Positions 27,001-29,673 of a stretch of 64,000 nt of DNA are shown in pieces. The notes under the pieces were generated by a model. The model had not been told where the DNA came from, did not search any database, and worked only from the letters and a program-made list of their open reading frames with translations. Numbering within the stretch: the stretch's first letter is position 1; the number at the start of each line of letters is the position of its first letter. The position numbers and the translations under genes are program-made. The DNA is taken from NCBI RefSeq assembly GCF_007741535.1, contig NZ_CP036525.1:1798001-1862000 (forward strand), read 5' to 3'. This DNA is from Rubripirellula lacrimiformis (GTDB lineage: Bacteria; Planctomycetota; Planctomycetia; Pirellulales; Pirellulaceae).

Positions 27001-28875
27001 ATCACGATCGAGGGACGCAATGATGCTCCCGTGGCCGTCGCCGACCACGGCGGGGTCGATTTGCGTCTGGAGAATACGACCAGCGGTTTACTCTGGGCCA
27101 AGGACTCCAACCTCAATGACTTCGACGTCGATGGGGCCTTCACCGTTTCGGCTGTCGCTGGTTTGCCAGCCAACGTGAACACCGAGTTCACACTCCCCTC
27201 GGGCGCAAGGCTGCGAGTCAAAGCGGATGGCCAATACGATTACCGACCGGGCGCGGCCTTTCGTGATTTGGCCGCCGGCGAGACTCGACCGGACACGTTC
27301 CAGTACACCATCAGCGACGCCTTCGGTGCGTCATCGACGGCCATCGTCACGATCACGGTGGTGGGCAAGAACGATGCTCCCACCGGCATTGCTTTCTCGG
27401 CGAACAGGGTGACTACTGCAGCCCCCGTCAACACGGTGGTGGGAACGTTAAGCACCAGCGATCCCGATATCAGCGATCCCGACATCGTTGACGCGCATAA
27501 CTACATGATTGTTGCCGATCCCACGAGTGCGTTCGGCATCAATCCGGGTGACAACAGGTTGATCGTTATCAATTCGGCCAACTTGACCGCTGGCAAGCAC
27601 ATCGTCGTGATTCGTTCCACCGATTTGCAATCGGCAACCATCGATCAAGCGTTTACGATCAATATCGTCGCGGTCCCCAGGAGCACGATAGAGCCATTGC
27701 CAGCAGTGGCCTATGACTTGATCATTCCCATTCGAGTCAGCGGCAACACAAATGAATTGAACATCGGTGAGTTTCGGTTGTTTGTCTCGGAAGACGCTGG
27801 TCCGTTTGCGCTTTACTCATCGCAAGCAGCCGATCCTGATGGCAGCCCGGTCGAATTTGAGTTTTTGGCCACCAGCAACCACAACTATTTCTTCCGTAGC
27901 ATTGCCGTCGACAGAGATGGCAAAACGGAAATCAAGACAACAACCGACGCACAGATCATTGTTCGGGACTTTGATAGTCCTGAAACTCAAGTCACTTCGG
28001 CAGACGCGTCTTCTTCTGGCTTGTTTGATGTCGTTGTGTCGGGCACAGACTCCGGCGGCGGAACACTGATTTTCTTCGATGTTTACGTCTCTGTCGACGG
28101 CGGAGTGGCCCAATTGGCTGGAACCGCCGGCGCTGGCACAGCGGATGGTCAGGGGAAGTATTCGTCTTCCATCTCATATCAGGGCCGGACCGACGGTGTT
28201 CCTCACAGCTATCGGTTCTTCAGTATCGGTCGCGATTCGGCCAGCAACATCGAATCGGCTCCACGACGCAGCCAGGATGTCTTGGTCTCGAGAACATTCT
28301 TTGATGCGGGGCTGCAAGCGACGGGAATCGATGTTCAGCTCGGAGCGTCTCAGCGATCCTATATTCGAAATTTGGATGTTCTTTTCAGCCAGGAAGCTGG
28401 ATTAAGCGAGTTGTTGGGTGCCGGACGAATTAAGGTGGAACGGTTCGCCTTGAATGCGACGGACGTTACGCCGGAGACTGGATTCGCATTGCTTCAAGGA
28501 ACGGACTTTACCGTGGATAAGGTGGGCGATCGACTGAGATTGGACTTCGGGGCCGACGGCATCACCGATGCTCCAACGACCAATGCGGGCGACGGGTTCT
28601 ATCGCGTGTTGGTCGACGTAGACGGGAATGGTGATTTTGCGGACGTCAGCGATGGATCGTTCGAATTCCACCGAATTCTTGGTGACACCGATGGAAACGC
28701 TGTCGTTGACAGCGTCGACCTAGACGTGGTGCTAGATCAGTTGTTCCAGGTTGGCGAAAATCTGGCAGGCGATGCTGACGGAAATCAAATTGTCGATTTC
28801 GATGATTTTGACACTGTCAGCAATCAAACGTCGCGAAATCTTCGCCTCGATCTTCGAGATAAGTTGGATGACTAG
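1..28875 (+). CDS. Giant multidomain RTX/dockerin surface protein, 5' end outside the window
   Basis: The frame is open from base 1 to the TAG at 28873-28875, so the real start lies upstream; the GTG at 49 is only the first possible start codon in view. It encodes over 9,600 residues. Order of domains by nucleotide position: EF-hand-like segment (92-230); FliD/flagellin-insert-like modules (about 885-2560); long beta-rich repeats with EF-hand-like Asp clusters (5232-5440, 6778-6830); RTX repeats (7231-10150, with short blocks near 12510, 13770 and 17600); pre-peptidase C-terminal-like domains (11960-12430, 16035-16345); LamG (13078-13665, 15180-15775) around FG-GAP repeats; CSLREA beta-helix (16360-17540); LRR (17910-18285); jelly-roll modules (18760-23320); LamG (23800-24930); PKD and cadherin/VCBS-like domains (25120-27670); dockerin-like end. 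No catalytic domain is visible. A secreted, calcium-stabilised adhesin or cell-wall protein is inferred from the domains. The N-terminal sorting signal, expected upstream, cannot be seen. Confidence 0.9.
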   Translation, partial: SPADDITSPAIDKQAFVQQYVGALRGQLPEYPVLDTNNNGTLTAIDSANTPEANAAGVDLYNDLLVDLNAGSANAYLDRVVKTSVIYSTEVDTNDRFIQRTGPDGASFPKNELLPFDKFIGGVPGANEVWYQDVKTTAGGDGVVSTFSSIDPFLGDARIGTTLNLIPITAAAAGTGNKPVNHADLVVDPYAQGQILDQIGATYVAANIESGLKLSKAQTDLRAFQMGIVDFEEVPLSAEDAADFLLQLGTSLQSLAGQLDVPGGIPFVDDAISTITGFADQTQSLVTKMYSNATVTGESVIAAADGVVGGDAVLVIRLDDKDPVVVTIPAIDPAGSSGDGTNGNTSIADLYADINAALAGVTLAGESLNNSVIAEAPVGGNTGKFALRTIDASKATKLDVSTLTLTGPSPAPSSGRLGKDVNLTFSLGLSSTTNPAQEIGGEIIRPLDRFDVDVTIPAESTTSNTRLADLVRDINAAMAVDIGDGSLLSDFVMATAAGASIRFVGVGSSTQSLQVKHGTDLGLLDQQSIDANPARDVLGLGMSQGAIAELVIQDVRDLVGLLNSVLTSKTTLGYDEVNRRVTFQLNLEEIYQRSIDLNFSEAIDLGFADLNLAGGAEASFTVTAGVELALGLDLNRLGAGGTVDANTTLSGPIDLSISVGMVAAAPVTAASAVPGTLQITVDRFDGTSVNVDVVISAADLSDNDTNVASNGASDLAFDITDQLASEGIRATTDDDGHLVLIADDNTINRLTVQTGGGAFGFADSDVSDQPDLSIRLADGSTPRQVVLDGAKTLGDVKSLIEAAAPTVSVTFVGDRILLTDSTSPVGKNRLVIAAATGVLGASPAGGALGILARAADDDDSETTFDDSMTVVGRHLILGSVTDQFYIDTTNSRVYADAVLSADDIDLTASLGLLELGIGGDQPADGGTADFVIGASLALSDADGRLRLSEIGDAGIAPSFTYSGNATLPVRIPLLDETQEITLTLQSDPDDILRPQFDISGPSLADLKNVIGDFKNLSLSDIAGMLRQVVDLLRNSNISGLNETIPVVNQTPNDLLGFTDGLLAAADKLLGGPDLEALKTLRQQLTQQAQFVSASPDQLQLLGDSIERVRDAIAPVHTYKLRITDGAAVDHETETITSTATAMDVQESLETAVGAGLVSVAGKTGGPFTFTFDKSLGDVAVTGSSASGLTAQFETTETGVMGTTGAVIEAELVTTAGLSAALIELDRALTELSHAGVDVSSLSSIADQMSGSVASTANLSLLLSNLLKAELGMSATVVVSFLDGNDDANVYEPVIKLALDLDPDFKTGVPLDLELGEFGPISVGTGGMIEVKLGGDIDLDVGFNFKTLTPYVFAYSDNGTPADTDDDTGTRFALTASIDAGLDVTATLGGFQAGLSGNATLKNAAGTGPATISVSVDQPAVPNSLNSIPIADLFSGGLASNFTFGLDAAVDVSLDASLPIAGNIENAIQLTGFNPFQNSTQLSDAIDISGLTAGVENYLSSLTDLSSMSLDQLIEGTRTVLTTIESGLSSDLLKNLPLIDGGLDLSSSFIGKLQSMIDQFETLVNDSEDSVDALLGEIQLLIFNSLGPVGANVLKLKPLFHDNPSQDNATEKAEYRDVEVTLSDLSSAESAAEVEFAISLNLAGRDVIDADFDLGLDAVVFEFETQGGVELTFDYDFNLGFGINLRDGFFFELNKNTVFETETGFSDGTGGAPEIQLSAEINLKPGTQLSGELFFLNLNASSNPIEDYNGNGVGGETLNEAADGIDYNRDGDKNDVLIESDLNGDGRLSRGTGLRGEIFIDINDPSGDDEKLTLGDLRGGKSLVSAGVRAEAYVDLGLSADTDAGSSLPKLSTDLTMDWGLSYSTHVPDGQMQSVGFVSGTPEVAFHDVSLDLGSFFESIAGPAFELFEKYIEPARPVIDFLRSPVPGFSELSEFFDGPVVTFLDLGAYSSGKFDEIAKAKKALDAIDGILKAVAEIKGFAGADGMVINFGDFYLTGGNRNTVTGEIIGSNPAKDASLPLANAAKAGSVSVRADGVLLGANQYTVIHSQSGGTPTTSIRFSEPQTGQIKVSYEYTSGKIDVTDATTQVSVAASTTLPTTQTIDQQVNNSSGSSADKASTKSKLKKLARSATEGGHGLSIPILSNPLNAFKLLTGETVELLEWDIPTLDLSLPFGTKLGPFGRIGGSVGAKLDFSLGFDTRGISQTGNFLDGLYFGDLADVSTGADIDEVEFNLSVKAGIGIDILIASVYLTGGVEGKIGLNWNDLDGDGKLYFDELIGLAQLKSTPNIPGVCVFDAHGELNAVLDLEYSFLFYSDEYSIIDQQIFSFGYSCGNGINVADLKTGDPVFDDGTLVLNAGPFAQNRTAGSNGNDDETFAVSQLPDGSIQVAYDWVIDSDTTVKLRRNYSGVNQIHFDGGGGNDKLVVDSSVSSSIPVTMIGGGGNDTLIGHSGNNTFVGGSGNDTLAGGGGSDLYLFENGWGQDTISDVGGASDQFDFSAVTIDLNVTLGSISVSDGTSSNTVINPDGELVEGIESMVGGSGNDTLNLSQPAGTTRLWTINSIGGGRIDDDFHFSRFENLNGGPQNDVFAFSGGSITGTINGGAGTDTLNYASAPAAVEVNRRTSTATSLGSYVGIESVIGSSASDTLIGADANATWNITGANQGNINGSFQFQGFEDLTGGDSDDSFVVASSGSISGQLRGTTTLGHADSDKLDLSAKTSSLVATIQGENRGSITDVPHFDRIESLTGGLADDHFTIESLAKLTGTTDGGGGSADHLDYRLWSTKVTVNLTTGANQTGSVAGIENVTGGSADDSLTGNASGNRIIGLGGADVIDGKGGNNVLIGDNATITLAAIATIISAGDGKDTISAGDGNNIILAGSGGSIVTAGDGNNRVIGDQAVVTLSGGIAIDLQSGPPVAGDKDDITLGGGNNLVIGGEGSDVITVGSAGTTGSNVIIGDRGVIDRLGPLLTSSATSEPTASAGLDKIKTGDGMDVIIAGGESDEIEAGGGNNYVLGDDGSITFANNLPVSSTLNPMVFDGHDKITTLGGRDIIYTGNGDNTVHAGAGNDEIIAGVGIDKLYGEGGNDWMVGGLGDDTLSGGAGNDVMFGGLARGTRLDYELGTNDFVLPPDFAANEAAYPTGYLPTILITPKIVVGLSIDGDIGDGRDVLDGGDDSDVMFGGADVDELRGGTGVDYIDAGSGADLVVEGGDGDDVVRGGAGDDTVRGGDGIDQVYGDDGDDILRADAGNGSNQAGQRVYGGADRDTLYAFAPTSDVATEKLLVGDQLFGGAGGDFLYGNLRQELLSGGSGNDYISGDEFAGPAYDTRTNADVSGADDTLLGGSGEDQLYGGGGDDIIWGGAGTDFIDGQDGSDTQYGGSGIDLFVLSTSLGASGNFDTGTDTIDGHYGNASQDDVPDDNATDILTINGTSGNDTILIGQQAGQASVRYNGFAIAVNMLDSSGNLLVEQFRIAGLAGDDTIGFYTELAVQSAAISKISGLGTIDLSALAERSQDWVGVFDGNSGNDTLIGSDGRDRLDGGIGSDNLFGFGGSDRLWGDGGGGSTSDHDVLFAGQGNDDLVGGEGTNELYAWSFDPARSLNQLGFVSGDSSSIGVATIAATDSVPTDGKLLLDTLFQVTLGSLNASGDFIASAMPVRVLLPIEATTANASPADLVSDLQAAINAAINPETNAPGLSGVTVGLNAENKLTLTHATSSLRIDRTSFGVYVDAMGKLTVDDFDLNDNGLLDLDESSPTGPYRLAYNQEVTGLNRLLGSQQADTLYGGTTLDFMYGNGGSDTLIRSDGTTFESMDGGLAGDEWKEYAKESDLVWYIGGSNAADQINVDFVTEPGLLTDHHLVTRLTNNNGNFSFSAQVRLDFTGNDDNDLRFRLDQLLSETDTELRGNALSDIATAATAMSDSELLASLIPPEGDFQVILIDALGGNDTINVGPTVQKSVWIDAGAGDDVVTIRSGNAILVDKAESSLGSTGRRARNDIPAQAFALIAPSVSETSANEVNTTFSGKTLDQGVVTFTGLSIDSPTDVDWYRFSLADVASATSEIEIASGSPIDGLLIEVWNVADVDPQTGAPIVDGSNPGTPRTPLTLGGFSTSGDSSTLANLSSLAAHTDYYIKVSSPNIVPTLYDLRLNLVGVDVATLANPLEVSLSLREDTDRRDVILGGPGNDILQGGAGEDWIFGGSGNDVLTGGKDRGASDLLFGGDDDDTFQIIPDALPLLGNEPGTNFDPATQTYIPTQSDQFIGGDGNDRVLFLGGDLDRRGLFVPDNAAIRYNTGLHRYEFTSLVWDIGTQEFVTKADSQGLAVYEQQYQFYQTRDVESTEFDTRSGDDVVHADPEFKFPPLGKIANDTTAKLHYSFANDAVQDVSGHDNLGTLQGGASILSDNSVLSDVLTLNGTGQYVSATSADVPIGNSPYTMAAWIKPNSMNGGIISWGNYGQDSQVNALRLNGSGLLNYWWSNDLAVTTGSLVGAWHHVAATYDGTTRQIYVDGELKGSDTPSVNHNVPSSANFAVGRTNASEYFNGQIDDVRVYGSSLTLAEIQKLANLRISGAAATSSDEWGIDLGDYEQGAREAALKIDLGPGNDYAFGTVLADTILGGPGNDYIAGGLGNDDIDGGTGNDTIYGGTEAVSAPTAFPHLPALPSGFFPGLFESELYEYGLATPSLPFDLARSGVELDSSPTTVAAFESSALGVTGVSDGERLSALAPIGDFNGDFEDDYIVSGRDFSYVLLGPVELTDLSTVENEASFIIDHQAIGYPAQQHGNINGDRFGDLTFVRQQTNSLSGNPETVITVVLGAESPAATTLWPRYWNQQFVGDFLNATNSRTILLSQTDLFTGSRPSVELLNHDGDGKDDVLVFGQQVSSGGSYSGYIFGGEQLTVGVTSVTNAILAVDPAVIGLSGNGYSATVVGDINGDDLEDIVFADADSVTFNTTQLSAMHGPAPFKIVGLSDLNNDGYDDVAILRSDVLEIYYGGSDVSTLLDSADTTIVGNHLLPTVGDFNGDKQADLAIVQPTNSDNDLVSVFYSISSYSGSLLLANADVVLPFSGQLIALQSYLKFDDDALRLPNSVLNDRSELTIGIVARPRFATGNTTYSLISGANTNNANEFLLDFINPTSARLQVDGETFTWTVPDTSDKFHHFAITVSDSSNKVSLFIDGNSMNDVNVAGNPTRYNYAGGQINIDTGGLVIGQDQDAVGGGFDSSQAFVGELADLSIWNVALDSSTIANLATTGVVGSEASLANWYRFNETSGNTILDSKGVADGTLDNGPRQPQRDAGFDALGGAFIAASLDLNSDEVDDLVIPAGLSSNETGDREAGTVYVIYGSRGQTKIPSTFDVLENFSVAGSGTFVVDRGTGRPELFDNGGDPFILQSTTERWFQFTTLGDGKSGEAIRFDGQVAADLLDSTGAVLAIKQQAFDLRAIEAGTYYLRVYTLNVGTPTPNVFGAADVIVDTLIDESDGVTTSVGDLVGTPGGTGISLREAIVATNNTPGAQVIGFAPRLNGSIQLSSLLGQLSISDGLTIAGPGASLLSIDAGNSGFRIFNIDDGDGNIASAVVIDALTLTGGNVTGTGGAIRNVESLTVSHSDVVSNQASNSGGGIFNDRGSLMILASTISENISRTTGGGVRSENGALTVSESTFSFNTATFGGGGIFNIGNSLSIDNSTFSQNAAGTNGGGIFTDQNTGRTIEIRNSTITRNRSDNTENGTGLGGGIRVFDANSILLQNSIVAGNTRGAANSIDDFYGAASAASAYNLIGADVGLTGITHGTQGNQIGTVALPIDAYLGGLSDNGGATLTHAPTPLSPAIDRGDTTATKDQRGRSRPVDGNFDGVVQADIGALEVGEAFTIEFEAPIRGQTHESSSLPDRDRLIGGQGQDILVGGPGLDLLIGDSGNDVFVGEPIEILDGLITEPQSNPAAAELSFSDVLNPLDPIIDQISDVGLLVAIHQQLGRPVTNGGTVVHSQLRASDLASLTQLDASNRGIKDLTGIEKLVNLRTLDLSGNQLGHVALNALQPQQIAAGIQIGETVGLSRLRSLDISDNIDIELFSALGSLTDLRELHALGTRIDAFAPTTVATLNLLPNLRTLTLPVPSFAGFDHFETARLGTDAPSDSWTFFDDGQSTVRIVANGINGSQSLELRPVTSATITKADDFESAALGDTAPTDWAFLWDQLTSPRIIPDGVGRTQSLLLSPPIALVHEDFNSAAVGPTAPLGWAFYEEDSFDQVEIVSGGLLGTSSLRLGSTAIAENFETGGSEPPTGFEFYGSEVFVADGQLAFSRLGDDRIHSGDATWTVDLSGKANSTLSFSLQSTDSGTMGSGTFTGHRSGRGIAVSEDGVTWHPIWDLINTNGESQTIVIDLTSFGLSLGSNFQIRFHGEHNNDEFSLFDNLLIEDAPVLVEDFSVGNFAQLSGWTEQTGLNSSVQISSGELVLDRGVSFGGATAIWSVDLSGLVEPTLNYVVTNGPEPSIEVRNNGTQWYPVQSSNGNASLTTGIPIQLDATAQIRFSQIGTSFGSYQTRIDKLVVSNGNSRRHHEATWSVDLSNTVRPVLSFLQRDDGIDEISAFTGPFTDHADADGVSISIDGTTWYPIWNESTPSGTTQVEIDLTTADLPFALGSTVQVKFQYFGNVGNRLYDNFQIVEQTPLDVVHEDFNSAAVGPTAPLGWAFYEEDSFDQVEIVSGGLLGTSSLRLGSTAIAENFEAGGSEPPTGFEFYGSEVFVADGQLAFSRLGDDRIHSGDATWTVDLSGKANSTLSFSLQSTDSGTMGSGTFTGHRSGRGIAVSEDGVTWHPIWDLINTNGESQTIVIDLTSFGLSLGSNFQIRFHGEHNNDEFSLFDNLLIEDAPVLVEDFSVGNFAQLSGWTEQTGLNSSVQISSGELVLDRGVSFGGATAIWSVDLSGLVEPTLNYVVTNGPEPSIEVRNNGTQWYPVQSSNGNASLTTGIPIQLDATAQIRFSQIGTSFGSYQTRIDKLVVSNGNSRRHHEATWSVDLSNTVRPVLSFLQRDDGIDEISAFTGPFTDHADADGVSISIDGTTWYPIWNESTPSGTTQVEIDLTTADLPFALGSTVQVKFQYFGNVGNRLYDNFQIVEQTPLDVVHEDFNSAAVGPTAPLGWAFYEEDSFDQVEIVSGGLLGTSSLRLGSTAIAENFETGGSEPPTGFEFYGSEVFVADGQLAFSRLGDDRIHSGDATWTVDLSGKANSTLSFSLQSTDSGTMGSGTFTGHRSGRGIAVSEDGVTWHPIWDLINTNGESQTIVIDLTSFGLSLGSNFQIRFHGEHNNDEFSLFDNLLIEDAPVLVEDFSVGNFAQLSGWTEQTGLNSSVQISSGELVLDRGVSFGGATAIWSVDLSGLVEPTLNYVVTNGPEPSIEVRNNGTQWYPVQSSNGNASLTTGIPIQLDATAQIRFSQIGTSFGSYQTRIDKLVVSNGNSRRHHEATWSVDLSNTVRPVLSFLQRDDGIDEISAFTGPFTDHADADGVSISIDGTTWYPIWNESTPSGTTQVEIDLTTADLPFALGSTVQVKFQYFGNVGNRLYDNFQIVEQTPRGLSEASWNVDLSTSSHPVLEFSYRDVGVHAETPFAGTFGNSFNADGVAVSNDGTNWYPVWDAVSTTGTDTVSIDLTTMNLPFLPGSGFQVRFQNYGFEGSRVFDDISVTDISPSGTGQADWAVDLSNAIKPILSFTHTATTPEWTFNGNFTGNLDANGSVEVSNDGATWYTAQTLTANSGVQSINIDLSTLPITPAANFRMRFRHFGHDGSFRMFDDLRILDIAAELDVVNQNLVFDEQALININIAATQTWEVVNPSGVAVSSGTGQVVSFAGTDSGTYMVRKLRVDNSIYDDWFPVAVGNVAPTITQVPDFSLANAGQGVNEGQAISLGVRVNTGATVEFPVLIDGDEVDRLIIADPGVDDLPDLDVYIQILDSSGHATDLSQSALDFNDNVLKLNSQILDQQDSLTTTFWIKTAMTTPQTILSAAKSASETSEFEITLTDATTLTVSNEGLATNFTVSSLTDDQFHHVAVVRDVASKSIRVYVDGNESINSYSGTLLSLAVESDGLLIGQKAGAIGTASFNGTLDELTVWDRALTISEIESIQTNDFNDRDSNLIGYWPMNSGGGDVVRDRSPQGRDALLETVFFPAAITHDYSLQSTYADAQGGPSLVPAGGTLTANGYAFAAGQGPSLIGVVDPNTYSIEIEFQIDSVVGYKKLVDFKDRTIDQGLYSHNGAVLFYALGSSQTGQAGAITAGTTHKLTIDRDGASKQVSVSVDGTLQLSFIDSDNRAALSGPSGIIHLLRDDLQYTGEDPSGILRSVRTIGSETTTESPTWTQTVPAVFKANVKLIDNDSYVFSVIVRDDDGGFDSAIVALPVNNVGPVIGGGFNALAALMIDGGDFVGETFSYSVDDVGAAVTDVGIEDALIYLWEVTTNNGQAIFTSSDEDFEFVPRYAGQYSVSLTAMDSDGGVSDPFIRSLTIQPVVAISAPSPSVTAGGVVSLESGQSSPAVPAGLLRGTGQSASRSYLWSVLRNGTPLPLAPATLTNPDLKFLPVDPGTYTVSLTIVESFSTGADIQSTATTDAFTVTAANPISLTASQSLAIEGDAVTFSIEDLPPLDEDATRTYAWTVTPAIGSSQYDGTAAVDAATYTLNASSDDSYNVVVTVTDTLMGIDFPRTTSASMVFENAAPTIVASAVQDDEGSEVTLTATVLDADASDIDAHTYTISWGDGTADSTGTVADRAIGEMHTYAQDSLGQPNGKYQATITVNGGGLTAPVTFNVDVVIANVVPTARGETDSTDQNSLISILSLVSNDTDPGADTLSVLSIDTLSSMGATVSIDPNGTVTYDPTHSSALIALADGVEAEDTFSYVVTDEAGGQSSAQVTVTVTGVNDAPVVFADRKTGSEDVSISGNVLANDSDADRDSGDASVIDAGTVMIVESVRWQTDEAPMAEPQTDDSIDISGKYGVLNWNTDGTYTYTPGAAAQALAAGETAQETFAFVISDSLVDRSSTLAITIEGRNDAPVAVADHGGVDLRLENTTSGLLWAKDSNLNDFDVDGAFTVSAVAGLPANVNTEFTLPSGARLRVKADGQYDYRPGAAFRDLAAGETRPDTFQYTISDAFGASSTAIVTITVVGKNDAPTGIAFSANRVTTAAPVNTVVGTLSTSDPDISDPDIVDAHNYMIVADPTSAFGINPGDNRLIVINSANLTAGKHIVVIRSTDLQSATIDQAFTINIVAVPRSTIEPLPAVAYDLIIPIRVSGNTNELNIGEFRLFVSEDAGPFALYSSQAADPDGSPVEFEFLATSNHNYFFRSIAVDRDGKTEIKTTTDAQIIVRDFDSPETQVTSADASSSGLFDVVVSGTDSGGGTLIFFDVYVSVDGGVAQLAGTAGAGTADGQGKYSSSISYQGRTDGVPHSYRFFSIGRDSASNIESAPRRSQDVLVSRTFFDAGLQATGIDVQLGASQRSYIRNLDVLFSQEAGLSELLGAGRIKVERFALNATDVTPETGFALLQGTDFTVDKVGDRLRLDFGADGITDAPTTNAGDGFYRVLVDVDGNGDFADVSDGSFEFHRILGDTDGNAVVDSVDLDVVLDQLFQVGENLAGDADGNQIVDFDDFDTVSNQTSRNLRLDLRDKLDD
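885..2560 (+). other. FliD/flagellin-insert-like modules in the giant protein
   Basis: Within the giant protein, several stretches share one pattern: a short beta strand, then a helix of the type LADLxxDINAAL, then a strand pair with LxLT or ILLTD, ending in LGL or LGI. Examples lie near 1036-1190, 1393-1580 and 2340-2560, and another copy lies near 10990-11150. This is the pattern of the inserts in flagellar cap and hook-associated proteins (Flagellin_IN type). The resemblance is by eye; no profile search was possible. Confidence 0.55.
7231..10150 (+). other. RTX (hemolysin-type) calcium-binding repeat block
   Basis: Runs of the nonapeptide GGxGxDxLx are dense from about 7231 to 7425 and again from 8400 to 10150, for example GGGGNDTLIGHSGNN and GGAGNDVMFGG. 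Such repeats form calcium-loaded parallel beta-rolls in proteins secreted across the outer membrane. Between the blocks are degenerate repeats that keep ESxxGGSGNDTL-like spacing. The block lies within the giant coding sequence and in its frame. Confidence 0.85.
13078..15775 (+). other. LamG - FG-GAP - LamG block of the giant protein
   Basis: Two LamG/concanavalin-like domains (13078-13665, with WHHVAATYDG and QIDDVRVYG; 15180-15775, with FHHFAITVSD and ADLSIWNVAL) flank six integrin-like FG-GAP repeats. The FG-GAP repeats show the calcium-binding DxNxDxxxD core, such as GDFNGDFEDD near 14148, GDINGDDLED near 14752 and GDFNGDKQAD near 15013. These modules usually mediate binding to glycans or surface proteins; no ligand can be deduced. 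Confidence 0.75.
16360..17540 (+). other. CSLREA-type right-handed beta-helix with choice-of-anchor Q end
   Basis: This part opens with a CSLREA-like motif (GTGISLREAIVATNN), continues with beta-helix rungs of the type GGGIFN and STFSxNxA, and ends with AIDRGD, DQRGRSRP and DIGALE, the pattern of the choice-of-anchor Q domain. Polymorphic outer-membrane and pectate-lyase-like proteins have similar folds. No catalytic signature of a lyase is visible, so a structural stalk or binding role is more likely. Confidence 0.65.
17910..18285 (+). other. Leucine-rich repeat segment of the giant protein
   Basis: Four to five LRR units with the LxxLxLSxN core are visible (LTQLDASNRGIKDL, LRTLDLSGNQL, LRSLDISDN, LRTLTLP). 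A further short RTX-like block precedes it at about 17600-17710. The segment leads directly into the tandem jelly-roll array. Confidence 0.65.
18601..22632 (+). repeat. Three near-identical 1347-bp in-frame tandem copies
   Basis: Copies lie at 18601-19947, 19948-21294 and 21295-22632, the last ending about 9 bases short. The period is 1347 bp, or 449 codons, so the reading frame is kept. By eye only a few bases differ: copy 1 has attttaatt where the others have atttcaatt; copy 2 has gaggcgggc (Ala) where the others have gagacgggc (Thr), and a silent t-to-c in the Asp-Leu-Ser-Gly stretch. Each copy carries three divergent jelly-roll-like modules of about 100 residues plus a lead-in. Such identity points to recent duplication or continuing gene conversion. 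Confidence 0.95.
23800..24930 (+). other. LamG-like pair after the jelly-roll array
   Basis: A LamG domain (about 23815-24350, with FHHVAVVRD and LDELTVWDRAL) is followed by a second concanavalin-like domain (about 24540-24930, with HKLTIDRDG). They are the third and fourth LamG-type modules of the giant protein. Confidence 0.65.
25120..27670 (+). other. PKD-like and cadherin/VCBS-like repeats of the giant protein
   Basis: PKD-like segments (25120-26310) show paired strands ending in YxVxVTVTD or YSVSLTAMDSDGG. They are followed by three Ig-like/VCBS repeats (26330-27370) with NDxDxxxDxLxV, GTxTYxP and TFSYVVTD, linked by GxNDAPV. A cadherin-like domain follows (27375-27670). These form elongated, calcium-stiffened stalks in large bacterial adhesins. 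Confidence 0.7.
28680..28872 (+). other. C-terminal dockerin-like calcium motif pair
   Basis: The last 60 or so residues of the giant protein contain two EF-hand-like loops, GDTDGNAVVDSVDLDVVL and GDADGNQIVDFDDFDTV, spaced as in dockerin domains. Planctomycete giant proteins often end this way. No cohesin partner is visible here, so a free calcium-binding terminus is an equally good reading. Confidence 0.75.
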
Positions 28876-28971
28876 ATAGCAAACTTCAGCGAAGAAACAC
28901 ACACGCTTTAACCCACGCTCTTGGTTAGAGCAAACTCGAATCAACTTAGACATTTTAAAACTGAACTCTTT

Positions 28972-29673
28972 ATGCAAAACCGAATCCTAGCAACTGCCGC
29001 CCTATTCACATTGGCAATTTCAAACCTCTGTTCCGGTGCGTTAGTTGTTGAGTTTGAAGACCACGCCTTCTTTCCGGGCACCATCGCCTCGATTGACGTT
29101 TACATCAGGAGCGATGGGACTAGTGTCGACAACCTCTCGTCGTATTCCGCGGCATTCGAGATCGAACAAATCAGCGGAACAGGTATACTTGAGTTTCTGC
29201 CGAGTAACTTTCCGCTGCCAGCCGGGGAGCATCAAAGTGACTCAGAACGAACGGTCGCAAAACCGAATGCCTACGTCTTCTTGAATGCGCTCGACACAAG
29301 TTCAGCCGCGTTTCTGTCGTTGCGTGATAGGGGCAGCAGCCAAGAACTGAATCAGCGTGACAAGGCACTTTCTGACATGACAATCGGCACAGATCGATTA
29401 TTGCTCGCCAGGTTGGAAGTGAAGCATATCACCACTGACGTTGACGCAGATGCGAAATACCGGATCAAATTGAACCAAAGCATCCCCACAGTTTTTCGAG
29501 ACAGCGCCAACAGCTTGGCTGCGTTTAACGTGGGCGATTCCAATGCCAATTTCGGCACCATTTCATTCACCACCACGGCTGTTCCTGAGCCATCAAGTAT
29601 TCTATTGCTTTCGGTTGCAGCAGGACTCGTTTGCGTGCGTCGGAAAAAATGCCGGCCGATGAGTTCCATCTGA
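28972..29673 (+). CDS. PEP-CTERM sorting domain protein
   Basis: The 233-residue product starts MQNRILATAALFTLAISN, a clear signal peptide ending near CSGA. The ATG at 28972 is preferred over the TTG at 28921 because it puts the hydrophobic segment at the N-terminus. The C-terminus has VPEPSS, a hydrophobic stretch (ILLLSVAAGLVCV) and the basic tail RRKK: the tripartite PEP-CTERM signal recognised by exosortase (EpsH-type) systems in exopolysaccharide-producing bacteria. The middle is beta-rich and matches no domain I recognise. It lies 96 bp after the giant gene in the same direction and may be co-transcribed. No exosortase gene is in the window. Confidence 0.85.
   Translation: MQNRILATAALFTLAISNLCSGALVVEFEDHAFFPGTIASIDVYIRSDGTSVDNLSSYSAAFEIEQISGTGILEFLPSNFPLPAGEHQSDSERTVAKPNAYVFLNALDTSSAAFLSLRDRGSSQELNQRDKALSDMTIGTDRLLLARLEVKHITTDVDADAKYRIKLNQSIPTVFRDSANSLAAFNVGDSNANFGTISFTTTAVPEPSSILLLSVAAGLVCVRRKKCRPMSSI

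Noticed and set aside
26002-27048. 348-codon open frame on the minus strand
   Set aside because: Antisense to the PKD/VCBS part of the giant gene; the product is His/Arg/Ile-rich shadow sequence.
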